Below are positions 24,861 through 36,100 of a DNA stretch of 64,000 nt, piece by piece. The translations under genes were made by a program, and so were the position numbers. The DNA is from Saccoglossus kowalevskii (taxonomy: Eukaryota; Hemichordata; Enteropneusta; Harrimaniidae). The stretch covers positions 253,094 through 317,093 of the forward strand of contig NW_003130355.1 in assembly GCF_000003605.2 (NCBI RefSeq). The letters run 5' to 3'. The first letter of the stretch is position 1. Every line of letters starts with the position of its first letter. The notes under the pieces were generated by a model. That model saw only the letters and a list, made by a program, of their open reading frames with translations, ran no database searches and had not been told where the DNA came from.

Positions 24861-26483
24861 ATTCACATACGGTACCTTGTCGAGTAGTTTATATTTGTAA
24901 TCTATTCATAGAATGTTTGTACACTATTGTGGAAATCATAGTACTTATTTTGCTTGAGTGCCTTTTCATAAACAAACAAACAATTGTCACGAGTGGTTGA
25001 GTTGAACACGGAATAAATCTACGATATAAGTCCCACCTTAGCGTTGGTGATACCATAGCTGTGTCCCCATAAACACATTTTTAAATACATTTGCGGCGAT
25101 ATAGTTGTTTACTTCCCATGTGATTATGCAAATAATATCTATTCTAAGGTGTCTATGAAACAGGGTGTGAACATGTAGTAATGAAAACTGAAAGGTATTA
25201 CGACGTTTCCTTGCCATATTATTTTAAAATTTGCGTTTTATTCTTGATCAGTGATGATATATGTTCCACGAAATTACGTAATGTAATATACGCCTACCAG
25301 GGCCGTGGTTTGTTAAAAAGTGTTCCAAGTTTTCCTAAGGGCGTTTTCGTTAAAACTCGATATTTTCATTTCCAGCCAATACAACTCACGCAAGCCGTAT
25401 TCATGTTTTATGGCACCCAGACTAAAAACGAGTCGACGCAGTTTTCTTTCATTATATTTTCCAGAAGAGACGTTAATGTTAAATGTTAAGATAAAGACAA
25501 CTCGGAAAGCATATAGATTGATGAGCAGAATGTACCGCTCATTATACCTTAATTGCGTTTTATTGGACGTAATTGCGTACTCGCTCGCATGATATGTTGT
25601 AATTCGCCGCCCGCAGTAAACTGCTGTAATCGAACTACGTTGAATAATACACAGTTTACGAGCAGGTTACATCGTACTAGTTAAATACAAACAATAAATC
25701 ATTAATTACAAGGAGTATTGAGAACCCGAGGTTCCACTTGACAGGAAACACACGTTTTTCTTGTTGTTGTTTTTTTTTTTTTTGGAGGGGGGTTGTTTTT
25801 TATTCGAGACTACTAGTATATCTAATATCACCATTTTTTTTTTAATTCTAACCGAAGACCGAAGGATGTTTGAAGTGGATAAGCTGTACAATCTGCAATG
25901 CCCTTATCGTGCTGATTAACCCTATGAGCAGGACTGCACTTAGTACTATTACCTAGTGTGTAGCCTTGTCGTCATATCTTTTGAAGGTGATTTGCCTATC
26001 TCAAAATACATACTGACAGTTACTTTTAGATTCATATTTCTATCATACTATTGAGGGCAGCTCCGGTATGTATCTTAAGAGACGGAATGTCGATATAGTC
26101 AATTAAGTATTAAATGATGTCTGCAGTTAGTTATCTACTAGCAGGTGAGACTTTGCGATAGGTTCTACTTCACAGACAATCATAACATTACGCTAGAACA
26201 AAACTAGGCGCATTTGTGCATCCGTGATAATGTCGTGACTTTTTTTTAATTGAGACAGAGTAATTACGCAGAATGCAATAGTATGTAAATTAAGCTAGTA
26301 AGTCGATCGATTTAATTATAACCGAAATGCGAGCTCAAAATTGCGACGACTGCTGCGACAACGGCGCTATGCGACCCATTTTATAAGTAAATCCCACGCG
26401 TAGATGATATTGTCCTGCGAAATATCGAATGTAATGTATCTACGTGGTGGACGAATAAACTGTACTGGGCGCGTTTTATGTTT

Positions 26484-26730
26484 CAAAGCGGAAGGGTCGT
26501 CACCTGCGCACGCGCGTCCCGAGCGACGATAACAACGCACGCTAAAAACGCAAAGGCTCATGGGTAGACGCTTGTTTGTAAACAACGACATGCTATGGCC
26601 GTTTGCCACATGCGCAGTAGTCCTGCGTACAGTGCTGTGTGTACTGGGACGCGTTCGGTTGATAGATGTCCCCACCGTACAGCCCTGCGTACTTCCATAG
26701 ACAAAGTCCGGGAGCGCACCATAATGAGGG
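26484..26730. mobile_element. Chimera of family A (left) and family C (right)
   Basis: From 26484 the sequence follows family A in reverse orientation: AAAGCGGAAGGGTCGTCACC, the GTTTTTAGCGTGCGTT region (complement), then CCTTTGCGTTTTTAG and the GGCCGTTTGCCACATGCGCA block. At GCGCAG (about 26610-26616), where the expected family A terminus should follow, it switches to family C, matching the complement of 27560-27665. The left TTAA has become TTCAA and there is no right TTAA. The switch point is a motif common to both families. Confidence 0.75.
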
Positions 26731-27559
26731 GAGGCAAGGGGGGTAGCTGGTACGGTTTTACGGGAAATAAAAAGGGCTTTTCACAATTTACAAAGAAAAA
26801 AAGACGTTTTTACAGTTTACAGTGTTAACAAATGGAACATTGAATGGTCCGAAGAGCTCTCCTACTCAAATCCTCCGCCATTGCTGCGCCGTGTGAAGAG
26901 ACGCATGCGCATATTACCCTCGTAATGCTCTTCATTCGGCTAGAGGGCCTTTTACGTCTTGACATTCAATTTTGTAGTGAATTGTGTCATCTAGTCGTTT
27001 TACAGTTTCTAAAATGTAATTTCCCTGGATTATTCTTTACGATTTTTTTATTTGGATGTGATTTTTTGTACGTACGAGAAAAATGACACATTTTTACAGA
27101 GTACGAACAAAATATTTGATTGATTACGTTGTACGTCTAGCCTGTGATTACAGAATTACGGAATTTATTTTTTCTATTTACGTTGTACGAACAAAAAAAT
27201 ATTGCAATTACGTTGGTGCGCAAGTTAAAAATAAGTAGTTTCCCAGCCGAAATCTTTTGAAATGACGATAGTTATCCGTAACAACCATTACAAAGTTATC
27301 TGAAACTGAAATGTTTTTAAATAACAACTAGTAAAGACGGTCAAATTGTAAACGCGTAGGTACCGGAGGAATTATCCACCAAACGCCGCCATTTTTAATT
27401 TCATTCACGCGAGAGAATGCGTTTGTTTTTAGGGCAAAGTAGCCGATTTCATCCACAATTGGACTCCGAACTGGGAGTTCTGGATATATCTGGTAATCGA
27501 TCATCATTTTTGGTACCTGGGCATGTTATTTCATTAAAAAAAAGTTATATTTTTCAAAG
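26731..27559. other. Spacer between two inverted family C arms
   Basis: About 830 bases with no recognisable coding sequence, rich in T and in short TTACG/GTACG motifs. It may be the interior of a larger non-autonomous element whose terminal arms are the inverted copies on each side, or unrelated host DNA between two insertions. Confidence 0.4.
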
Positions 27560-27681
27560 TCCCGAACTTTGTCTATGGAAGTTCGCAGGGCTGTGGTGGG
27601 GACATCTATCAACCGAACGCGTCCCTGTACACACAGCACTGTACGCAGGACTACTGCGCATGTGACGACTCTCCCGCTTAA
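27560..27681. mobile_element. Family C TTAA element arm
   Basis: It ends in TGACGACTCTCCCGC then TTAA (27678-27681). The body (TTTGTCTATGGAAG, then GGTGGGGACATCTATCAACC and TACGCAGGACTACTGCGCAT) is the reverse complement of 26606-26716 with few mismatches. It is non-coding; the matching open frames on opposite strands at the two copies are a by-product of the inversion. Confidence 0.75.
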
Positions 27682-30054
27682 ATAGAAAACGACATAATTT
27701 ATCTAAGTTTAGGCAAATGGTCGTATGGTTACACTGCTCATGTCCAATCAAATCGGTCAACGCAAACACTGGAATGAATTGACAAATGTAACTTGACACC
27801 TGCGTACCATGACACTTATGTGTGCAGATATACTACAGTGTATACAAATTATTTTACGCCGAGTACAAATCACATCGTGCCACCTAAGATGAAATTAAAA
27901 CACACTTCGGAGCATGAATATTATATGCAATTAATTATAAAAATGTCAACTGTATTAAGAAGATAATGGGTCTAATTGGAAATATCGCAGCACAGATAAA
28001 GATATATTTTTCATCTCTTAAGTGCGTCAAGTGTTTTAAATACTAGATTACGTAGATTATGGGAACAATAGACACGGGACGGTAGACAATGAAACCTATT
28101 TGAAGGCAAACCAATGTGTTGCCTCTCTCGCTCCCAACGAAATCCCAGCTGCCATTTGCGTTTTAGTTATATTACAAGATATTGAGTAGTAATTTTAACG
28201 TCCATGTCTCATACCTGACATGAATAAACACAAACACTGACCTCAAACCCGTGTATATGACTTCAAGAATGGAGACATGTCTGTTTTATAACGTGGACAC
28301 GACGACCTCCTTTCCACATCGTCTTTCAAGTATACATGATATGTAATAGCGAACCAATATTCCCTGACGGTGTGCCAGACCTGACGTTGATGATCTATTC
28401 AACTACTTGATCCCTATGGTATTTACATTTTCTATACTCTTAACTGGATCACAATGGAGCAATTACTCCATCGACTGTTGCTAATGTGATTCTGATTACT
28501 TATATTCTACGTAGAACCACCAATACACGCGTAGCATTGGAATGAAATAAAGGCGGTGTTTTTTCTCTTTTCCCCAATCGAATATAATAATAATTTTATT
28601 CTCAGTTTCGCGGTATGGCCAACGTGTACAGCTGACTGTATCGATGTCAGTATCACTATGAACGTATATGTCAGTCACATGTAGCGGTCTGTATCCATGG
28701 CGGTTGTCGTGACAACGAACATTCAAACTCTCTTAGAGTCAGTTGAATCTAACTCCTGTTAGTAATATTGCCACCAACTGTACCATTCGTGAGATGAATG
28801 ACCAATTGTTCATAGTTAAGAGTAAAAATCGGATTACCAACATTGTTCCGCGCTTTGCGTTGTCATTTACATTTTCATCATATAAAAGTGCCCCCTGTTT
28901 GGAGCGGACATTCACGTAAAACATGACTGGTTGTTATTATATCCAATAATGTTTTTAGTCCTGTATTTGATTCTTCTATTTTTTTTAAAAAAAAATATGC
29001 ACCCCTGAATCGATCAAAGTTTCAGAAAGTTTGTAGCTCGGGGGTTCATAAACATTGTTCTTTTCACCAACTAACACGCAGAAATTGAATCACACATGAC
29101 CACCACTGGAGGGCGCTAACATGACTCTATGAATTTTTACAAGTTGTATATAAAATATACCGCAACGTGTACAGAGATGTATAAAACAAAGTACCAAAAA
29201 TGATCTGACTTTTAGAATCTCGGTCCGCAATCGCGTTACCGAGTCTGGTCGTTGGAATAAAATACAAAGGCCAAATAAAAAGATAATGTTATGCAACCTG
29301 AACTATGGTGACGATGCATGATATAATGATACGTTTTACTTTAAATCACTGGTTCTTAAATTCTGTACGCCCGTGTCATCTCATGATATGTATACACTGA
29401 GCAATCTTGGCAGATTTTTCTTCAAGACATTTATATTAAGAGAGGAAGATGTGACAATTACAATACCGGAATTATGAAACTGAACTAACTTCTGTATTAT
29501 CTTTTCAATTCCTGTAAATACACATTTATGTTGTGGATGAATAATAAACATCGAGGTGGTCACGTTATGGTCACGATACTTTTGCCATGTGCATTTCAGT
29601 TCCTCTCACATCTTGGAATGCATACGTATTTGGATATAATGACTAGGGGTTTAGTATTGCTATCTATATATTGTTATGTAACAAAGTGTTATTTATACAC
29701 TGAGCTATAAGCAGCCTAACACGTTAATGTACGAATAGACGAATACGTATACCAAGCTTATCAACTCATTCACAGTATCAGTTTGCGATATGGCGACTAG
29801 AAAATGTAACTAATCACCGCGTCTCCGTATATTTCAGCAAATTCTGAGAAAGAAACTTGATTTTGGTCAAAATAGACAAAGAAACAATTATTTACAATTT
29901 TGAACATTAATTATTTTTTTTGCATGTTTAATGTAGTTACACTCAATCGAACCATGTGAACGCAAATTTAGAATATGCAGTCACTTTGCCCTGACATGCA
30001 TTACTAAGTGTTCTCCTGTATACGGCAAGTCTCGCATAACTAACAACACGTAGA
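27682..30054. other. Non-coding stretch
   Basis: No exon, RNA gene or named repeat is recognised here. Confidence 0.5.
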
Positions 30055-30213
30055 TTAACGCGGGGGAGTCGTCACCTGCGCATGCGTCAGGTGGCCATAG
30101 CGTTTCATTGTTTACAAACAATCGTCTACCCATTAGCCTTTGCGTTGTTAGCGTGTATCGTTGCTTGGGACTCAATTCCCGCGCGTGCGCAGGTGACGAC
30201 CCTCCCGCTTTAA
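30055..30213. mobile_element. Family A TTAA element, 159-bp copy
   Basis: TTAA lies at both ends (30055-30058 and 30210-30213). The left terminus is CGCGGGGGAGTCGTCACCTG and the right is CAGGTGACGACCCTCCCGCT. The interior carries the family hallmarks: CATAGCGTTTCATTGTTTAC, AATCGTCTACCCATTAGCC, TTTGCGTTGTTAGCGTG and CGCTTGGGACTC-like sequence. It is non-coding. Confidence 0.9.
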
Positions 30214-30471
30214 TCGCATGGTAATATAATGCATGATAACTACCATGTCCATTCACAAGCCTGGCCACAGTCGGGTGATTTTTAGGTAATTAGTTTGAAG
30301 ATAATGAAATGTAGTGTATATTTCACATACATGTATATCAATTCAGTAAATGCTCCCATAACTGGGGATATACTGATTTGATCTACTATAAACAATGTTT
30401 ACATAGTTTAATCGCAATACCATTTCAATGCATATTCTATGACCAGACTGCGGAACTCATTGAGATTACAG

Positions 30472-30611
30472 TTAAAGTGGGGAGTCGTCACCTGCGCATG
30501 CGTCAGATGGCCATAGCGTGCCATTGTTTATAAACGTTTTTAGCATGTGTTTTTATCGTCGCTTGGGACTCAATTCCCGCGCCTGCGCATGTGACGACCC
30601 TCTCGTTTTAA
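30472..30611. mobile_element. Family A TTAA element, 140-bp copy
   Basis: TTAA lies at both ends. The left terminus is AGTGGGGAGTCGTCACCTGC and the right is ATGTGACGACCCTCTCGTT. It lies about 260 bases from the previous copy in the same orientation and lacks the AAGCGTCTACCCATGAGCC segment, an internal deletion of about 20 bases. Confidence 0.9.
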
Positions 30612-33026
30612 GCCATATCCTTTCCATAAAGCAATGCATTTATTCCATGATTTTAATAAGAAAAGAGAAGGTAAAGTAGTCACTGAGTCGACACAGTACT
30701 GACATTAAAGTAAATGTAATTCGAATAAAATAATCTGTTTTCAGATGAAACAGGTTCATCTCTGGTAAATTCGCTTGATACCATGTAATCAGAGAGAACC
30801 TGCATGTGTTAATGATAAATAACATATTCCACATTAGGGACCACAATAGCCTAAATGGCTGTTATAAAAAAAATACAAATGGGTTCACATTCTTTGGAAA
30901 AAATACAACAGATTTAAACCAGCAAAAATGTTATCACTCCCAAATCTAAATCTGAATTTGGCGTACAGAAACAATAATAAGAAGTAGTATTGATAAAATG
31001 AAGTGACTATGAATAAAAAGTTCGTTCTGATTCACTCCGTAGATGGCGATCACACTGTTTAACACACGCTGGTATTTGAAGTTGCCTGCGGAAATGTCGC
31101 TGACAATAAATAAATAAATAAATAAAGTACATATATCATAATAAATAAATAAAACACATAAACAAGTAAATAAATATATAAATAAATACCACTTCCTTGG
31201 AAATTTGTCAATGCCAATTACCGAGTGGATCGTGAAAATAAACATCACATTGCCTGATTTACTCCAACGTCCGATATTCTAAAATTCATTGGTGGAAAAA
31301 TCTGTGTATAATACATTATAATGTTCAGATATTAGTACAGACCATGACGGAATATTGAAATGCGTTAAAAAGGAATTTCAACGAGTTACAATCATCGGCA
31401 ATTTCACAAAGGATGAAACTTAAGGAAAAAACACCTTAAAAGTTACTGTCTTTAGCCACGTCGTCACTTATACCGTGTATAAAAACGACGATGTGGAGCT
31501 GCATTCGTTTTGAAACCGTGGAAACTGTGGTTTCATTTTATCCACACAAGCCTATGATAGCGGCCATTTTGAATACTAATTGGATCTATATTCAAGATGA
31601 TCGATTTCGAGTCAGTCGTTGTGTTTGTCTATTGCAAAAAAAGAGTGTATACATGACATATTCCGTACAAATCAGAGAACTTGTGAAATCGAAGATTTTG
31701 GTAGTTTATAGTGGAGAACATCAATTAAACAAACGTGGCAGAACTCAATTGAAACCCGAAGCATTCATGTTGTAACAGTTAAACGTATTCTTGAAATATA
31801 TAAAATGTCTGTAAATCCTTCCCAAGTAAGGGCTTCAAATAGGTTTTTAAAATGAAACCTGTCGACATTAAAAAGTGAGACTCGACACCGCTGCTACTAT
31901 GTAATTTGCTTCTGACAAATGACGATTAAGTCGGTTTAAATTATCTTCGAGGTTAAGTCAAATTCATGTAATATAAAACAATTTCACACCCAGCACGAAA
32001 ACATTCAGCGCTAGATCGGCCGAAGAAAAAAATTCATAAAAACAATATTTACAGTAGTCATTTACATTTGCTGTATTTTTAGTTAAATTTGTTGCCTAAT
32101 TATATGTACTCAATAAAATACAAACAAAGATTGTTACTTAAAAATTATTGCCGTTCGGAAAAGTATCCCCATGAAAGAGATTCAATGTCGAGGTCTGTTC
32201 CCCTGGAGAGACCACGATGGACATCCCAGAAACCGTGACGCAAACAACATACTTGCGTCAAAGGGGTAATATATATGGAAAATATACGTCAAATATACAC
32301 CGATACCACCGCTTTTCTAACTAACTTAACCAAATTCAGTGAACTCACTACAATCAATTTTAAATCCGATATATCGTCCTATAATGATTGCCTTCCCCCG
32401 TCGCTGCTCACGTGTGACGATTCACAGCATACAAGGAAAATCTGAATAATTATACAAAGGGTAATCTATACCCCGTTCAACTGGCCTAATAAATAACAAG
32501 AAATTCAAATCTAAAAAGAGATTTGATAAATTTATATATTCAACCATAAACGTTAAATACTGAAAAACGTGAGGTCACGAGGCTTTCACACCGGATATGA
32601 CGTCACTATAAATATTTGTTTTGCCTCAGTAGATTCAATGGAATCTCAGCTTGTAATCTCGTTCTTCTCACCAATGACGTGACTTTTATGATCTTTTGGC
32701 GGTTAGTATAAACTTGTCCTGCATAATATGTTCTTATCGCCTCATTGTAAGATATTTTACGCTCTGTTCGACTTGTACCCATGTAACAAATTGCTGCATA
32801 GCTGCATCTCGCACATCTTATTGACTAACAGTAGTCACTGATACTTCTTCACCGTTCAAGTGGAACTTCCCATCTTAGCGTGCGTCCGATGACAACAGCC
32901 CGTGCAATCCAAGCTTCTTTTCTATTCCCGAATCACCGCCTGGTCCGAAAATAATCAGACACGTCGACGGGGTTGAACGTATAACGTTCACAAAATAATA
33001 AACCGTAGGTGGAACTAGCTTGCCGG
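30612..33026. other. Non-coding stretch 3' of the F-BAR/STAC-like gene
   Basis: No coding exon is recognised. It should contain the 3' untranslated region of the minus-strand gene ending at 33027, but I see no canonical AATAAA on that strand in the first kilobase. ATAA simple repeats lie at 31107-31190. Confidence 0.5.
31107..31190. repeat. ATAA/AAAT microsatellite cluster
   Basis: Runs of AAATAAATAAAT occur at about 31107-31127, 31139-31153 and 31165-31190, separated by short AT-rich sequence. Confidence 0.85.
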
Positions 33027-33155
33027 TCATGTTGAGACAGTGCTTTGACGGCGTAACATTGGTGACAGATACTGATACGGAAATCTTCCTGTTCGTTTAT
33101 CACTTGCTTTGACGATCGTCCACCCGTTGTCAACGTTCGATATCTGTATGACTAC
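33027..33155 (-). CDS. F-BAR/STAC-like gene, exon 21 (end of SH3-2, stop)
   Basis: Visible residues 739-780 and a TGA at 33027-33029. The acceptor is TTCTTTGTAG. It encodes VVIQISNVDNGWTIVKASDK then RTGRFPYQYLSPML: an SH3 C-terminal half with a single tryptophan (W750), a conserved FP-x-x-YL (P764, Y767) and a 12-residue tail. This is the C-terminus, as in STAC proteins, which end just after SH3-2. Confidence 0.92.
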   Translation of the reverse strand, partial: VVIQISNVDNGWTIVKASDKRTGRFPYQYLSPMLRRQSTVST

Positions 33156-36100
33156 CTACAAAGAACGAAATAAACACAGTTACGAAATGAACCTAATATA
33201 AACTGAATCTGGCTTAAATTCCGTAATTCCATTTTTTCGTACAAAAGATGAACACATCTGGATGGCTTAATAAATGCAATGAAAGTGTGTACAAAATACA
33301 TACCTGGTTACGTTTCAGCGATATCTGGTCGGAGTGTTCAGGTGCGGTATACGTCCGTGCAACCCTCAGAACTCGTTCCCATGGCTGTACTTTCTCCAAA
33401 CACTGAACTGGTACAAAACCGGTCTCCGTTTCTCTCTTGACCTGAAGAGAACCAATCAGGTAACGTTAAATTCTAATTATATTTGTGTTTCACTCTGTCC
33501 TGTTTGACCCAGGTCACCCGAAGTACCATTTAGCATAATCATGACGAAAACGTTAAAAACATTATCTATAAATATTCGTGATATATTATACTATTCGCCA
33601 ATCTGAAAATCTGTTTGTTTGTTTTTTCCTTTCTTATTCGACCCTCAATAAGTACTTTATAATTACAGGCATAACATTGTACAAACATAAACACGCAACA
33701 CTGATTCGAGATCACGGGCCATGATACGCCACTAACGGGCCCCAAAAGTGATGAATGATTCTGACGCGTTCACAACATATCATATTATAATTACTCCATG
33801 ATACGAGAACCACAAAAATACATGAATATGACGAGAAACAACCGAGATTCTAAATAAAGATCAAAAACAAACTCTACATAAAGAAACCCGAAGCCAGACG
33901 GATAACAACAATGTTCTAGTTTTTCTCTCGATAAAAAATCTACTGACAGATTTGTATCCAAAGAAACAACTAAGACACTATTACTAATATCAGAAGGTTT
34001 AGGGTACATAGCCAAATCCATCAGATATCAAATGACCGAATAACACACGTATTGTTATATGAATTCATTTTTTTCATCGCCATGGTCATCTGAACTGAGT
34101 TGCCGGTCAATACGTGTTTAAAGTTGAAATGTTCAAAAGGGGTGACTACGTAGCTCTCGTTAATATACAGTGAGGGCACAGAATGGAACTGTTTATAATG
34201 GTCAAAGAACAGAAACAACATTGATGATGAAAGATAAGAGTGTGACAGTTGGTTCGGCGTCTCAGATGGTCTTTCACAGCCCAGCAAATTAGCACAGTCG
34301 ACATGCCCTGTATAAGGTTCACACTTGTTAGACTCGGCACGGACGCTGTCAGAAAACAGATATGATTGAACTACGTGAAATACAATACATGAATGTCAGC
34401 CTATATTCCTTTATGTTGAGGATGTGTAAACCTAAAAGGGCAGGGACCCCGTGAACTAAACAAAAAAGCAGACTCTCGGCTGAGATATTTCAATTAGTGA
34501 ATTGAAGATATCATCCACCTGTAGTACATTTATGTATAATATCAAAGCAATCGGACTTGAAGTTTTCAACGACAAGTAAAAAATGTCACTTTTTACCAAA
34601 AATGACAAAACAATTTCATCAAAATTATAGAATTAAAGATATCATCACCAAACGAACAAATCTGAGATGACAGGTCCACCTGTACCCGTACCCGTATATA
34701 TGTATAATATCAAAGCAATTAGACTTTCGGTTTTCAACAAGAAGTCGAAAATATCACTTTTTAACAAAAATAGCAGAAATAGAACTGAAGATATTACCAT
34801 GAAATGAACAAATACATGAGAAGTCTACTTGAGCTACATACACACTAAGCATCTAAGAAATCATACTTGTAGTTTTCAAGAAGAAGTCGAAAAAGTAAAA
34901 AGTTGACGCGGTCGACGACGGGCAATCACTCATATGATAAGCTAACGAGAAGTCGACAACGTGACTGGAGCTAAAACGATGGTAAAATGTTAATGTGTGA
35001 AATAAATTATATCGAATTAAATTTAACTTTATATAGTATTTGGTACAATAGAAATTTGAATGTATTTTCACATCTGATTGTCTTTGGTTATTACATGGAA
35101 TTTATGCTCTAATCATTGTATCTGTAAATGTAATCACTTTTGTTTGGAAAGGATGGGTGTATTCATATGATAAGAAAGATTTAACATACCATCCACCAAT
35201 CCTTATTGGTCTTATCAAGTACATGCACCATATCACCGGCCCTGTAGTGGAAATGAAAGACATCACGAGTAAACATCATGTTATTTTTGTTAAATATAGA
35301 TTGATTAAATATATCTCAAACAACTCATAGCAAATAGAGAATATGATATGGCGTACTTCTAGTAACTCTGTATGACCTGTGTGCGAACACAGAGTTTTAA
35401 ATACAGTTTTATAGTTTTAAAATGCTGATCGCAGGTTGGAGAGCTGTACGTGATACGGCGGAATGTATCAAAGAACAACCAAGACGAGAACAGGACGGTA
35501 ACATTGCAGAGAGTTACCTTATAGGAAGATCACCTTTCTTCGTATCACCGACATCTTCTAACGCAACATATGACATGCTCTGTGAGGTTTCTCCAGTCTT
35601 CAGTGGAGAAAGAATAACATTTAAGTAACGGATGAATATGGGGGGGGGGACGAAAACAATATACCTAGTTGAAATCATGTTTCGTGCAGCACAATAAAAC
35701 ACGACAATAATTCGTTCTTTATTTTTACATATTTGATATATGAAATAAAAAATGAAGTCATCGTAATCAGTTCAGAAGAAATCGAACAATAACTACGTGT
35801 TTTAGGGCATTTTACTATTGTTTCCTATGGCAAGAATATATCCTATGGCCAATATCCCAAAATTTTGCTCGGAGACATATGGTGAAAAAAGATATATAGT
35901 GTCTTACAAAGTACTTCTTGATGTTTAGAATTGCTCGTGGCAATGTGTTTTCAGTGTGGTCAATGGAGTCTACTGCTAAAATACAATTTTATGCTTATTA
36001 TTTCCCCAAAATCAGATTGAAAGTAAACGCACCGACGGGGGAAGGCACTCAATATAGAACTATATATCGGATTTAAACAATTTTGACCATAATAACGTCA

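Larger units (their letters stand above)
20807..26483. other. Non-coding stretch containing an assembly gap
   Basis: No gene is recognised. It includes a family D fragment running into the 319-base gap (21760-21857), a pyrimidine tract (24803-24860) and poly-T runs near 21573-21590 and 25770-25781. Several open frames of 60-100 codons occur, none resembling a known family. Confidence 0.5.
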
